Source of the DNA: Actinoalloteichus caeruleus DSM 43889
GTDB taxonomy: Bacteria > Actinomycetota > Actinomycetes > Mycobacteriales > Pseudonocardiaceae
Length of the DNA: 64,000 nt
Direction: 5' to 3'
NCBI RefSeq assembly: GCF_000429185.2
Contig: NZ_AUBJ02000001.1
Location: forward strand, 3,162,001-3,226,000
Part shown: positions 1 to 8,384 of the stretch, piece after piece
Layout: every line of letters begins with the position of its first letter
Position numbering within the stretch: the first letter of the stretch is position 1
Notes under the pieces: model-generated
The model's database searches: none
What the model was told of the DNA's origin: nothing
Seen by the model: the letters and a program-made list of their open reading frames with translations, nothing else
Made by a program: the position numbers and the translations under genes

Positions 1-419
1 GCCTTCAGGTGGTCGCCGGCGAGCACGCCGAGCCCACCGGAGTAGTTCGGCAGCGCCTCGGTGACGCCGAACTCCATCGAGAAGTAGGCGACGGCGGCCG
101 GCAGGTCACCCAGCTCCTCCTGGCGGCGCTGGTACCAGCGCTGCTCGGTGAGGTACCGGCGCAGGTCGTCGTCGAGGGCGCGGGTCTGGGAGAGGAAGTT
201 CTCGTCGCGGGCCAACTGCTCCAGGCGTTCCGCCCGCACCTCGCCGAGCAGCCGCAGCGGGTCGCCCTTCACCGTCGCCCAGGCCCGGGGGGAGATCGAG
301 GCGAACAGGTCCTGGGTCGGCGGGTGCCAGGTCCAGCGCAGGTTCGTGGCCAGGGTGCCCAGGGCGCGCAGGGGCTCGGGCAGGTGAGCTCGGACGGTGA
401 AGCGACGCACAGCTTTCAC
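1..419 (-). CDS. glgP: alpha-glucan (glycogen) phosphorylase, N-terminal part
   Basis: Phosphorolysis of alpha-1,4-glucans to glucose-1-phosphate in the cytoplasm (known for the family). Only the first 139 codons lie in the window; the gene runs off the left edge. The translation begins VKAVRRFTVRAHLPEP, followed by NLRWTWHPPTQDLF and YFSMEFGVTEALPNYSGGLG, the hallmark of the alpha-glucan phosphorylase family with the DUF3417 N-terminus. The GTG at 419 fits the usual family start; a second GTG lies at 410. There is no Shine-Dalgarno, but TAGGGT sits 8 nt upstream, suggesting a leaderless transcript. It reads away from the rest of the window, as glgP next to dinG does in mycobacteria. Confidence 0.93.
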   Translation of the reverse strand, partial: MKAVRRFTVRAHLPEPLRALGTLATNLRWTWHPPTQDLFASISPRAWATVKGDPLRLLGEVRAERLEQLARDENFLSQTRALDDDLRRYLTEQRWYQRRQEELGDLPAAVAYFSMEFGVTEALPNYSGGLGVLAGDHLK

Positions 420-427
420 GAATGCGG

Positions 428-433
428 ACCCTA
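428..433 (-). promoter_or_regulatory. putative -10 box of glgP (leaderless)
   Basis: TAGGGT on the minus strand ends 8 nt before the GTG start of glgP, with no ribosome binding site between. This matches the TANNNT-N6-8-start pattern seen at seven other genes here. No convincing -35 is visible. Confidence 0.45.
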
Positions 434-986
434 TCTGTCCGGTAGCGGACGTGGTGGTGACGCGGGAGTGACGGGCGCCGCCTTTCCCGGGCTGGTGTGG
501 CGACCCGGGTGGAGCGCGGCCCGGGGTGGGCGGTCGGCGCGCTGGTGCGGCGGGGCGGCGCCTGCCACGACGTCGCGACCGTCCACCCGGCGCACCATCC
601 GCCCCAGGCGCCCGTTCCGTCTCACCCGCTGCCTACCAGATGGGCAGAGTGCCACCACCGGGTTCACCCGTCCGACGCGATGCCCCCCTTTCGTGTTCTC
701 GGGGAGTGATCGGCGGCCGGGTGGGTACGGGGTTCCGCCGCACCCGGCGCGGCGGACGCGGCGCCGCCGGCGGAGGCCGGCGTCTCCCCCTGCGTGGGCG
801 CGGTGGATGCGCTCGCGGGCCCCCGGCGCGGGGTGACGGTCGGCGACCAGCCCTTCCAGCAGGACGTTTGCGGGTGACCCACCCGGGGGTAGTCGCGGAT
901 TCGAGTAGCCATCGCCGCCTGACGGGGTGACGATGTCTTACCTAGAGCGACCGCACGGTCACCGGAACTCACTGGGGAGGTCGGGC
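434..986. other. intergenic region between divergent glgP and a small membrane protein
   Basis: About 550 bases with no convincing coding region: the open frames here have arginine/proline-rich shadow composition. It should hold the glgP control region at its left end and a promoter for the 987 gene, but I see no clear -35/-10 pair for the latter. Confidence 0.4.
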
Positions 987-1190
987 ATGGGTCTACGTTT
1001 CTACGTGATCAGCGCTGCGGCGCTCATCACCTCCGCGGTCGTGGGAATCCTGCTGGGGGCGGTGGTGACCACGCTGCACTCGGACGTGACCCGCATCGAG
1101 ACGTCCGTGATCACCCCGGCCGCCGACCACGACGTCCCCAGTCAGGAGAACGCCCCGGAGCCCCGACTGGCCACCGTGCCGGAACGCTGA
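987..1190 (+). CDS. small single-pass membrane protein, unknown function
   Basis: A 67-residue protein that I do not recognise. Residues about 5-28 (YVISAAALITSAVVGILLGA) form one hydrophobic helix. A polar tail rich in Asp, Glu and Pro follows, so a membrane-anchored peptide with a short extracytoplasmic tail is likely (inference). The ATG at 987 was chosen over an upstream ATG at 927 because GGGGAGG lies about 9 nt before it and the upstream extension is arginine-rich. Codons are GC-rich at third positions. It stands alone between glgP and the ABC operon, more than 500 bases from the next gene. Confidence 0.6.
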   Translation: MGLRFYVISAAALITSAVVGILLGAVVTTLHSDVTRIETSVITPAADHDVPSQENAPEPRLATVPER

Positions 1191-1742
1191 CCCGCCCCCG
1201 GCCGCACCGCCGCCCGCCCCGGCGGCCGCCGACCAGCCGCCCGCCCCAGGGCACCGGGCTCCCCCGTTCCCGCGTCGCCGTGCTCCCGCGCTGGCCCACC
1301 CGGTGCCACCGGTGGGCCGCGATCGCCCACCACCCCGGCTGACCCGAACCCGCGCTACCGCCGCACCGACCGCGACCACAGGCCTCGACCCACTCCCGCG
1401 TCGCCGAGCCCCCGGTTCCCGGCTCCGACACGGTGCCGTTTCCGGGCGCCGGCCTCCCGATCGTGAAACCGAGGCGTGCGGTCCTCCGCCGACCGCGAGC
1501 GGGCGCACGACGGAGCCAGCGGAGTGGGCCACGAGTCGGGGCGTGCGTGCTCCCGAATCCACCGCCCCCCTCCCCGAGCCCCCGCCCTCTCCGCGCTCGA
1601 TGGCGCTGGCCGACCCGAAGCCTCCGGAGGACGACGGTCGGGTCACCGGAAACCCTCGGACGCCCCGAATCTCCCCGGACCGAATTCTCGCCGAGGCCTG
1701 GTGGATAACCTGTGGGAAATTCAGGGAAAGGCATATTCGGCA
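1191..1742. other. gene-free region upstream of the ABC operon
   Basis: About 550 bases with no supported gene. The last 60 bases are noticeably poorer in GC than their surroundings and probably carry the promoter and leader of the 1743 operon. I cannot assign a -35/-10 pair. Confidence 0.35.
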
Positions 1743-2498
1743 ATGTTGACGGCACACGGGATAACCTTCTCCTACGACGGGAGGAAATCGACCCTGACCG
1801 ATGTGAGCATTCACGTGCGCTCCGGACGAACCATTGTTCTTGGGCCGAACGGCGCAGGGAAGACGACGTTGTTGAACGTCCTCGCGGGCAACGTGAGCGC
1901 ACGTGCGGGCAGTGTCGCGCTGTCCGTCGGCGACGGTGTTCCACCGGTCCAGCCCCGCGACCGCGCCCGGTACGCCCGCGCGGTGGGGTGGTTGCCGCAA
2001 CGGGCCACCCCGGTGCGGGGCCTCCGCGTGCGCGAACAGGTCGCCTACTCGGGCTGGCTGAAGGGCATGTCCAGGACCACCGCCTGGGAGGCGGCGCTGC
2101 CCGCGCTGGACCAGGTGGGGATGGCCGCGCACGCCCAGGACAGGGCCAACCGGCTCTCCGGCGGGCAGCTCCGCCGGGTCACCCTCGCCCAGTGCCTGGT
2201 GCACGGGTCCCGGGTGCTGCTCCTGGACGAACCGACCGCCGGGCTCGACCCGCGAGAACGGGACCGGTTCGCCGAGATCCTCCTCGGGTTGCCCGCCGAG
2301 GTCGCGGTCGTCGTGTCCACCCACGATGTCGTCGACCTCGTGGAGGTCGTCGGCCAGGTGGTGGTGCTGAACGGGGGTCGGGTCGTGTTCACGGGAACTC
2401 CGGCCGAGTTCCTCGACCACGGCGACCCGTCGCTGCCGGCATCCCGCCAGGCGGCCTCCGCCTATTCGGCGCTGGTCGAGGAGCGGACCCATGCCTAG
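1743..2498 (+). CDS. ABC transporter ATP-binding protein
   Basis: A 251-residue nucleotide-binding domain, the usual length for a stand-alone subunit. Walker A GPNGAGKT lies at residues 34-41. Further motifs are a Q-loop region (GWLPQ), the signature LSGGQ, Walker B VLLLDEPTAGLD and the switch histidine in STHD. It should power the membrane proteins encoded just downstream; the stop codon overlaps the 2491 start by 8 bp, so the two are surely co-translated. The ATG at 1743 begins homology (MLTAHGITFSYDG) and follows a GGGAAAGG stretch. The first 150 bases are less GC-rich than the rest. Export is inferred from the lack of a binding protein; the substrate is unknown. Confidence 0.9.
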   Translation: MLTAHGITFSYDGRKSTLTDVSIHVRSGRTIVLGPNGAGKTTLLNVLAGNVSARAGSVALSVGDGVPPVQPRDRARYARAVGWLPQRATPVRGLRVREQVAYSGWLKGMSRTTAWEAALPALDQVGMAAHAQDRANRLSGGQLRRVTLAQCLVHGSRVLLLDEPTAGLDPRERDRFAEILLGLPAEVAVVVSTHDVVDLVEVVGQVVVLNGGRVVFTGTPAEFLDHGDPSLPASRQAASAYSALVEERTHA

Positions 2499-3741
2499 GA
2501 CCCCGGTGCTCTGGCGCGGCTCGCTGTTCCCGCTGGCCGCCCCGGCCCTCGCGCTCTTCTCCTGGCTCTGGGTCAACTCCCAGCTGGCGACCGAGGACCG
2601 GTACTGGGCGGCTGGCTCGGCCACCGCCACCTCGGCCGCCTTCCTCCTCGGCCCGCTGACCGCCGCGCTCGCGGCCCGCGAGGTGGGGCGGGTCCGAGAT
2701 GCCAGCGCGGTGTTCGGGCGTCCGGTCCGGACCCCGGCCCGGGTCGTGGTGGACGCCGTCGCGCCCGCCACCGCCGCGGGCCTGGTCGGGGTGCTCGCCG
2801 CCTACCTGACCGCCTCCTGGCACCTGCTGGGAGTTCCCGGCGGGCCCGACGGACGGTTCGTCCTGCTCGCCGTGCTGGTGGTCGTCGCGCACACGGCCGT
2901 CGGCGCCGCGTTCGGTTGGTGGTCGCGGCCCCTCATCGCCATCCCCTCCTGCTTCATCCTGCTGTACTGCTGGATGGCGCTCCCGATCGGCGTGGAGCCG
3001 ATGTGGCTCCGCCACCTCACGGGTTTCACCGACTGGGGGCTCGCCGTCTACCTGGAGGTGGATCCCGCCGGGGTGTGGGCTCCGATCCTCGTCAACGGTG
3101 GCGTCCTCGTCGCGTTCGCCCTCGCCCTCGCCTGCTCCGCCCCCGACCGGAGCCCGAGGTCCACCGCCACGGGTGCCGTCCTCTGCGCGGCTGTCCTCGT
3201 TCCCGCCCTCGCGGGCGGGATCTCCACCGCGAGGCACCTCGGCCCGGACCCGGTCGTTCTCCGGGCGGCTCCCGACGAGTGCTTCGACGGTCCCGTCACC
3301 CTCTGCGTCTACCCCGAGGACCTCGACAGGGTCGAGGAGATCCGGGCGGGCGTGGATCTCGCCGTGGCCGAGCTGACCTCGCGGGGTTTCCCGGCACCCA
3401 CCCGCGCGATCCACGGCGTGGGTGCCGACGACGAGGAGACCTGGACGTTCACCATGAACGCCTTCTCGTCCCCGGAGAGCCTGGCCAGTTCGATCGTCGC
3501 CGCTCAGGTCCCCTCCATGCCGGAAGGCTGCGGCGGCATGGGCACGTACCTCACCTACTACCTGGCCCTGGACTGGCTGACCACCGCTGAGGACGAGTTC
3601 GACGATCCGGAGCTGAACGAGCACTGGGCGGCGCTGCACCGGCTCCCCGAGGAGGACCAGCTCGCGTGGTTCCACGGTGCCCGGGACGCGGTGGCCGCCT
3701 GCGGGTCCCACCTGGACGCGCTCGGGCCGGAGGTGTCGTGA
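2491..3741 (+). CDS. ABC-type polytopic membrane protein with a large soluble C-terminal domain
   Basis: 416 residues. About six hydrophobic segments span residues 10-240 (for example LLAVLVVVAHTAVGAAFG and FILLYCWMALPIG). A soluble domain of about 165 residues follows, containing four cysteines (ECFDGPVTLCVYPEDL and later Cys residues) that could form disulfides outside the membrane. This is inference. I recognise no named family; some actinobacterial ABC operons carry permeases of this build. It overlaps the ATPase gene by 8 bp and the 3738 gene by 4 bp (GTGA), so it is almost certainly the membrane part of the same transporter. Confidence 0.75.
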   Translation: MPRTPVLWRGSLFPLAAPALALFSWLWVNSQLATEDRYWAAGSATATSAAFLLGPLTAALAAREVGRVRDASAVFGRPVRTPARVVVDAVAPATAAGLVGVLAAYLTASWHLLGVPGGPDGRFVLLAVLVVVAHTAVGAAFGWWSRPLIAIPSCFILLYCWMALPIGVEPMWLRHLTGFTDWGLAVYLEVDPAGVWAPILVNGGVLVAFALALACSAPDRSPRSTATGAVLCAAVLVPALAGGISTARHLGPDPVVLRAAPDECFDGPVTLCVYPEDLDRVEEIRAGVDLAVAELTSRGFPAPTRAIHGVGADDEETWTFTMNAFSSPESLASSIVAAQVPSMPEGCGGMGTYLTYYLALDWLTTAEDEFDDPELNEHWAALHRLPEEDQLAWFHGARDAVAACGSHLDALGPEVS

Positions 3742-4334
3742 GGTTCTGGGCGACCAACCGGGCCCTGCCCGTCGTCACCGGGATGTGGTTGGTGACGCTC
3801 GTCCTCGTGGCGCCCTTCGGGTCCACCCTCGTCCCCACGCCCAACGTCCTGGGCGGCATCGCCCTCGCGCTCCCGGCGGCGGTCCTGATCCCCCTGCTCT
3901 GCTCGGGGTCCGTCGCCTACCTGCTGTCGAGGGCACCCCGGGACTGGGAGGCGAACGCGGTGCGTCCGGTTCGGGTGTACGACAGCGCCTTCCTGGTGGC
4001 GCTCGGCGGCCTGTACGGGGTCCTGTGCCTGGCCCTCCACGTCACGGACCTCCAACCGACGGCGGTGATCGCCGCCCGCAACGCCCTCGGGTTCACCGGG
4101 CTGGCCCTGCTGGTGTCCCGGTTCTCCACCGCCGTCTCGGCGGCCACGGTGCCCACCCTGTACGCGGTGGCCGCCATGGTGTTGGGCGACCGGGGGCGGT
4201 CCTGGTGGGCGTGGCCGGTGTCCGACGTGTTCTCGGTGCGGGCGCTGGGCCTGGCGGTGCTGGTGTTCGTCCTCGGGGTGGTGGCGCACGCCTGGCTCCC
4301 CGATTGGCTCCGGCGCCGCCAGGTCGCCCGCTGA
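3738..4334 (+). CDS. second ABC-associated membrane protein
   Basis: 198 residues, with about five hydrophobic helices (MWLVTLVLVAPFG, GGIALALPAAVLIPLL, LVALGGLYGVLCLALHV and others) and a basic C-terminus. The GTG start at 3738 overlaps the preceding TGA in GTGA, which fixes the start and indicates translational coupling. Together with the 1743 ATPase and the 2491 protein it makes a three-gene transporter operon that ends at the strong hairpin downstream. No family name can be given with confidence; the role as a permease partner is inferred from context. Confidence 0.7.
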   Translation: MRFWATNRALPVVTGMWLVTLVLVAPFGSTLVPTPNVLGGIALALPAAVLIPLLCSGSVAYLLSRAPRDWEANAVRPVRVYDSAFLVALGGLYGVLCLALHVTDLQPTAVIAARNALGFTGLALLVSRFSTAVSAATVPTLYAVAAMVLGDRGRSWWAWPVSDVFSVRALGLAVLVFVLGVVAHAWLPDWLRRRQVAR

Positions 4335-4348
4335 CCCGGCCCGTCAGC

Positions 4349-4384
4349 GCGGGGGCGCACGCGGTCCGACGCGTGCGCCCCCGC
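4349..4384 (+). terminator. factor-independent-type hairpin after the ABC operon
   Basis: A perfect 14-bp stem (GCGGGGGCGCACGC paired with GCGTGCGCCCCCGC) with an 8-nt loop begins 15 nt after the stop of the third ABC gene. There is no U-tract, as is common in very GC-rich actinobacteria. Confidence 0.8.
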
Positions 4385-4385
4385 C

Positions 4386-4440
4386 GGGTGGCACGACCGC
4401 CCGGTGGCACGACCGCCGGGTGGCACGACCGCCGGGTGGC
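4386..4440 (+). repeat. 16-bp tandem repeat, about 3.4 copies
   Basis: Units of GGGTGGCACGACCGCC start at 4386, 4402 and 4418 with one G/C change, followed by a partial unit at 4434. The array directly abuts the terminator hairpin. It is non-coding and shows no CRISPR-like spacer structure. Confidence 0.75.
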
Positions 4441-4593
4441 CCGCCACCGCGCATGCCCGGGGCGCGGGTCGAACGCCAGGTGTCCCGGGGCCGGAGGCCG
4501 TGGAGACCCGCACACCCGCGTGGCACGAGTCGCTGACCGACCGCCGCGAGGGGAGCCCAGGAGGCGGGTGGGCCGGCCGGGGCACCCGCCCTC

Positions 4594-4599
4594 TACGGT
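4594..4599 (+). promoter_or_regulatory. putative -10 box of bcp (leaderless)
   Basis: TACGGT lies 7 nt before the bcp ATG, with no ribosome binding site in between. Confidence 0.45.
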
Positions 4600-4606
4600 G
4601 GCCGGC

Positions 4607-5080
4607 ATGAGCGAGCAGCAGCGGCTGGCCGACGGCGACGTCGCGCCCGACTTCACCCTCACCTCGGCCGACGGCGACCAGGTCTCCCTCTCCGACTACC
4701 GGGGCCAGCGGGTGCTGGTGTACTTCTACCCCGCCGCCGGCACCCCCGGCTGCACGAAGCAGGCCTGCGACTTCCGGGACAACCTCGCCGAGCTGTCCGA
4801 GGCCGGCCTGTCGGTGATCGGGATCTCCCCGGACAAGCCGGAGAAGCTCGCGAAGTTCCGGGACGCCGAGAACCTGACCTTCCCGTTGCTCTCCGACCCG
4901 GAGAAGGCGGTGCTCACCGCCTGGGGCGCCTTCGGGGAGAAGCAGATGTACGGGAAGACGGTCACCGGGGTCATCCGCTCCACCTTCGTGGTGGACGAGG
5001 AGGGCCGGATCGCGACCGCCCTGTACAACGTGCGCGCCACCGGCCACGTCGCCAAGCTCCGGCGGGACCTGAGGATCTGA
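4607..5080 (+). CDS. bcp: thioredoxin-dependent peroxiredoxin, Bcp/PrxQ type
   Basis: 157 residues, normal for Bcp. It reduces hydroperoxides using thioredoxin (family knowledge). The thioredoxin-fold core VLVYFYPAAGTPGCTKQACDF contains the peroxidatic Cys within GTPGCTKQACDF and the resolving Cys five residues later, the PrxQ arrangement. The PxxxTxxC element reads as P-A-A-G-T-P-G-C. GEKQMYGKTVTGVIRSTFVV is the usual C-terminal half. The ATG at 4607 is preceded by TACGGT and no Shine-Dalgarno, so the mRNA may be leaderless. Monocistronic, between the ABC terminator and the convergent rdgB. Confidence 0.93.
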   Translation: MSEQQRLADGDVAPDFTLTSADGDQVSLSDYRGQRVLVYFYPAAGTPGCTKQACDFRDNLAELSEAGLSVIGISPDKPEKLAKFRDAENLTFPLLSDPEKAVLTAWGAFGEKQMYGKTVTGVIRSTFVVDEEGRIATALYNVRATGHVAKLRRDLRI

Positions 5081-5476
5081 GGGCGAGCACGCCGGAGGCG
5101 GGCCGCCACCACCCGGTGCGCGGTCCCGCCGGCCAGGCCTCCCGTTCCCGATCAGGGATCTCGACCGCCGACCTCGCCGGCCGGGCCTGCCGAGGAACGC
5201 GGCCGCCCACGTCGGCGGGCGCAGCCCGGGCGGGAGCGCCGACCCGGCCGGCGAGGCGCGCGGGCGGTCAGCGGGAAGCACCCGGCGGTCACCGCCGGCG
5301 CGGCGCTCGGCACGAGCGGCCGAAGACCCCTGCCGACCGGGACGCCGCTGGTCGAGCCCGGGCCGGGCACCGCCGGCGCCCCCAGGACCGACCGGGCTGG
5401 ACCCGCCCACTCCCCTCGGGGCGTGCCGGGCGAGCGCGAGATCCGGTGATCCGGCGCCAGCGTCGTGGTTCCCCGA
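5081..5476. other. convergent intergenic region bcp/rdgB
   Basis: About 400 bases, very GC-rich, with many short inverted repeats but no supported gene, tRNA or dominant terminator. Confidence 0.35.
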
Positions 5477-6127
5477 TCAGCTCTCGGCGAGGGCGAGCAG
5501 GGCTGGCAGCATCGCGCGCAGGGCGCGCCCCCGGTGGGAATGGGCGTCCTTCTCCTCGGCGGTGAGCTCCGCCGAGGTCCGCCCCTCACCCTCCGGCTGG
5601 AAGATCGGGTCGTAACCGAACCCGTTCCCGCCCCGGGGCTCCCGGGTGAGGCGGCCCCGCCACTCCCCGCGCACCACGATCTCCGAGTCGGTGCCCTCCG
5701 GCCCGCCACCGGGAACGACCAGGGCGGCGGCGGACACGAAGGCCGCCCCCCGGCGTTCCTCCGGCACGTCGGCGGTCTGCGCGAGCACGAGTTCGAGGTT
5801 CGCCAGGTCGTCGCCGTGCCGCCCCGCCCAGCGGGCCGACAACACCCCCGGCATCCCGTTCAGCGCGTCCACCGCGAGCCCGGAGTCGTCGGCGACCGAG
5901 GGGAGCCCGGAGGCCCGCGCGGCGGCCCGCGCCTTGATCAGCGCGTTCTCCTCGAAGGTCGCGCCCGTCTCCGGTTCCTCCGGGAACTCGGGCACGTCGC
6001 CGAGGCCGACGACCACCAGGTCCCGCACGTGCGCGGTGAGGAGGATGCGCCGCAGTTCGTCGAGCTTCTTCGTGTTGCGGGACGCCACCAGCAGCCGGTG
6101 CGCCGACCCCGGGTCGCGCCCCGTCAC
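5477..6127 (-). CDS. rdgB: dITP/XTP pyrophosphatase (non-canonical purine NTPase)
   Basis: 216 residues of the Ham1/RdgB family. It hydrolyses ITP, dITP and XTP to the monophosphates, cleaning the nucleotide pool (known). The substrate loop [14 protein letters not shown] near the N-terminus, [15 protein letters not shown] with the metal-binding acidic pair, and the C-terminal [10 protein letters not shown] and [19 protein letters not shown] are all present. The GTG start at 6127 overlaps the rph stop (GTGA), so rph and rdgB are translationally coupled, as in many actinobacteria. Confidence 0.95.
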   Translation of the reverse strand: MTGRDPGSAHRLLVASRNTKKLDELRRILLTAHVRDLVVVGLGDVPEFPEEPETGATFEENALIKARAAARASGLPSVADDSGLAVDALNGMPGVLSARWAGRHGDDLANLELVLAQTADVPEERRGAAFVSAAALVVPGGGPEGTDSEIVVRGEWRGRLTREPRGGNGFGYDPIFQPEGEGRTSAELTAEEKDAHSHRGRALRAMLPALLALAES

Positions 6128-6879
6128 TTCGCCGCCCCCGGCAGCTCCCCCGGGTAGGGCAGGGCCAGCGCCTCGGCCTGGATCTCGGTCAACCGCGCGC
6201 AACCCGCGATCGCGTAGTCGAGCATGGTGTCCATCGTGGACCGGGTGAAGGTCGCGCCCTCGCCGGTGCCCTGCACCTCGATGAGCGTCCCGGTGTCGGA
6301 GGCGACCACGTTCATGTCGACCTCGGCGCGGGAGTCCTCCTCGTAGGGCAGGTCGAGCCGGACCCGGCCGTCGACCACGCCGACGCTCACGGCGGCCACC
6401 GCGCAGGACAGCGGCTTGGGGTCGGCGAGCCGTTTCGCCGCGCCCAGCCAGGTGATCGCGTCGGCCAGCGCGACGTAGGCGCCGGTGATCGCGGCGGTCC
6501 GGGTGCCGCCGTCGGCCTGGATGACGTCGCAGTCGATCGCGATCGTGTTCTCCCCGATCGCGGACATGTCGAGGCAGGCGCGCAACGCGCGGCCGACGAG
6601 CCGGCTGATCTCGTGGGTCCGGCCGCCGACCCGACCCTTGACCGACTCCCGGGAACTCCGGGTGTGGGTCGCCGAGGGCAACATGGCGTACTCGGCCGTC
6701 ACCCAGCCCAGCCCGGAACCGGCACGCCACCTCGGCACGCCCTCCTGCACGCTGGCGGCGCACAGCACGCGGGTCCGCCCGAACTCCACGAGCACGGAAC
6801 CGGCGGGCCACTGCTGGTATCCCCTGGTGATCCGAACATCCCGGAGAGCGTCGTCCTGTCGACCATCCGCACGAGCCAT
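6124..6879 (-). CDS. rph: ribonuclease PH
   Basis: 251 residues, full length. A phosphorolytic 3'-5' exoribonuclease that trims tRNA 3' ends (known). The N-terminus [19 protein letters not shown] is canonical. Also seen are the [20 protein letters not shown] block that binds RNA and phosphate, [20 protein letters not shown] and [20 protein letters not shown]. It is the first gene of the rph-rdgB pair. TAGGGT lies 6 nt before the ATG, suggesting a leaderless start. A gene-free stretch of about 240 bases separates it from divergent corA. Confidence 0.97.
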   Translation of the reverse strand: MARADGRQDDALRDVRITRGYQQWPAGSVLVEFGRTRVLCAASVQEGVPRWRAGSGLGWVTAEYAMLPSATHTRSSRESVKGRVGGRTHEISRLVGRALRACLDMSAIGENTIAIDCDVIQADGGTRTAAITGAYVALADAITWLGAAKRLADPKPLSCAVAAVSVGVVDGRVRLDLPYEEDSRAEVDMNVVASDTGTLIEVQGTGEGATFTRSTMDTMLDYAIAGCARLTEIQAEALALPYPGELPGAAK

Positions 6880-6885
6880 TCGGTC

Positions 6886-6891
6886 ACCCTA
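6886..6891 (-). promoter_or_regulatory. putative -10 box of rph-rdgB (leaderless)
   Basis: TAGGGT on the minus strand, 6 nt before the rph ATG. No Shine-Dalgarno is present. Confidence 0.45.
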
Positions 6892-7109
6892 GGACATCGG
6901 CGGCCCGCGACCGGAGTCGACTCGACGGGCCGGCACGCGCCCCCGCGCCCCGACCACCAGGGCCGGGGACCACCCACCGCCACGCCGGCGGGAGCGACGT
7001 CGAGCGAGCCAGCCGGGGTCGCCGGCCTCGGCGTCGCACCACACCGGAGGGGGGCCACCCCGGTGACACACCCGCTGCCACGGTCCGCGTCGATCCGGTC
7101 ACCGGGGGC

Positions 7110-7115
7110 TAGCAT
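7110..7115 (+). promoter_or_regulatory. putative -10 box of corA (leaderless)
   Basis: TAGCAT followed by 8 nt and the GTG start; no ribosome binding site. Confidence 0.45.
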
Positions 7116-7123
7116 CCGCTGTC

Positions 7124-8209
7124 GTGGCCGCGAACCGGGTGTACCGGGACGGGGTCCTGGCTGGGGAGGACGTCGCCGAGGACGAACTGGCGGCCCTCCT
7201 CCGCGAGGGCTCCGCCCTCGTCTGGCTCGACCTGCCAGCCCCCAGCCGTTCGACCCTGGAGCGGCTGGCGGACAAGCTCGGCCTGCACGAGCTGGCGGTG
7301 GAGGACGCCGGGCAGGAGCGGCAGCGCCCGAAGCTCGACCGCTACGACAACCACCTGTTCCTCGTCGTCTTCGCGACGAGCCTTCGAACGGCGGTCAGCG
7401 GACCGGCCGGGGCCGCCGGCGACCGCACCGGGATGGACACCGCCCCCGTGGCGCGGAGCGGGCCGGGCGGGACGACCCCGGCACCGGGCCAGCAGGGCGA
7501 TGACGCGGAGGGCCGCGTCCACCTCTCGGAGGTGGACGTGTTCGTGACGGCGAACGCGCTCATCACGGTCCGTCGGTCCCCCGGGCTGGACCTGGACCGG
7601 CTGCGGGACCGGTGGGACACCGGCCCGGGGCGTGACGCGCAGACCGTCGACTCCCTGCTGTACGGGTTGCTCGACGTCGTCGTCGACGGGCACTTCGACG
7701 TGGTCCAGTCCTTCGACGACCAACTGGAGGACCTGGAGACGATGCTCTTCGAGGAGCACACCGACATGCGCCGCGCGCAGCGCGTCTCGTTCCGCACGCG
7801 GAAGGACATGCTGGCGGTGCGGCGGGTGGTGCTGCCCATGCGCGAGGTGCTCGGCGGCCTGATGCGGGACTCGACCGGGCTCGTCGGGGACCGGATGACG
7901 CCCTACTACCAGGACGTCCACGACCACGTGCTCCGGGCCACCGAGTGGTTGGAGGGGGTGCGGGAACTGGCCAGCACGCTGCGGGAGACCCAGTTGGCGC
8001 TCCAGGGCAACCGGCTCAACGTCGTCATGAAGAAGGTGACGAGCTGGGCGGCGATCATCGCCGTGCCGACCGCCATCACCGGCTTCTACGGGCAGAACCT
8101 GCCCTACCCCGGGTACCTGGACCACGGCGGCGTCGTCACGTCCTCGATCCTCATCGTGGTCACCTCCGTCGCGCTGTACCTGCTGTTCACCCGGCGGGGC
8201 TGGCTCTGA
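7124..8209 (+). CDS. corA: CorA-family magnesium/divalent cation transporter
   Basis: 361 residues. A long cytoplasmic N-domain (alpha/beta, then helices with ETMLFEEHTDMRRAQRVSFRTRKDM) is followed by two C-terminal transmembrane helices, the CorA plan. CorA forms pentameric Mg2+/Co2+ channels (known). The pore motif, usually YGMN, reads YGQNLPYP here, between VTSWAAIIAVPTAITGF and the last helix SSILIVVTSVALYLLF. A Gly/Pro/Ala-rich insert at about residues 90-125 interrupts the N-domain. The C-terminus ends in a short basic tail. The start is the GTG at 7124, 8 nt after TAGCAT. Confidence 0.88.
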   Translation: MAANRVYRDGVLAGEDVAEDELAALLREGSALVWLDLPAPSRSTLERLADKLGLHELAVEDAGQERQRPKLDRYDNHLFLVVFATSLRTAVSGPAGAAGDRTGMDTAPVARSGPGGTTPAPGQQGDDAEGRVHLSEVDVFVTANALITVRRSPGLDLDRLRDRWDTGPGRDAQTVDSLLYGLLDVVVDGHFDVVQSFDDQLEDLETMLFEEHTDMRRAQRVSFRTRKDMLAVRRVVLPMREVLGGLMRDSTGLVGDRMTPYYQDVHDHVLRATEWLEGVRELASTLRETQLALQGNRLNVVMKKVTSWAAIIAVPTAITGFYGQNLPYPGYLDHGGVVTSSILIVVTSVALYLLFTRRGWL

Positions 8210-8384
8210 CGGAGCCGAGAGGGCCGGCGCGGCCCGCCGGTCGTTCCCACCGGTCGTTCCCACCGGGTGTCGGAGCGGGGACCCGACCACCTCCGCCCGG
8301 CTCGGCGCCGCTCCGCCGCGCCGGGGAGCGCTCCGCCGGTCGCTCCTCGCGGTGGTGGCGCGGCGGCTCGGCCGGCGGGCTCCC

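Noticed and set aside
993-2771. Long minus-strand frame covering the ABC ATPase
   Set aside because: Antisense to a certain gene; low-complexity Arg/Gly/Pro.
4386-4440. Tandem repeat as a CRISPR array
   Set aside because: Units are only 16 bp and directly adjacent without spacers; no cas genes.
5081-5476. tRNA or small RNA between bcp and rdgB
   Set aside because: No T-loop (GGTTCGA) or cloverleaf could be found on either strand.
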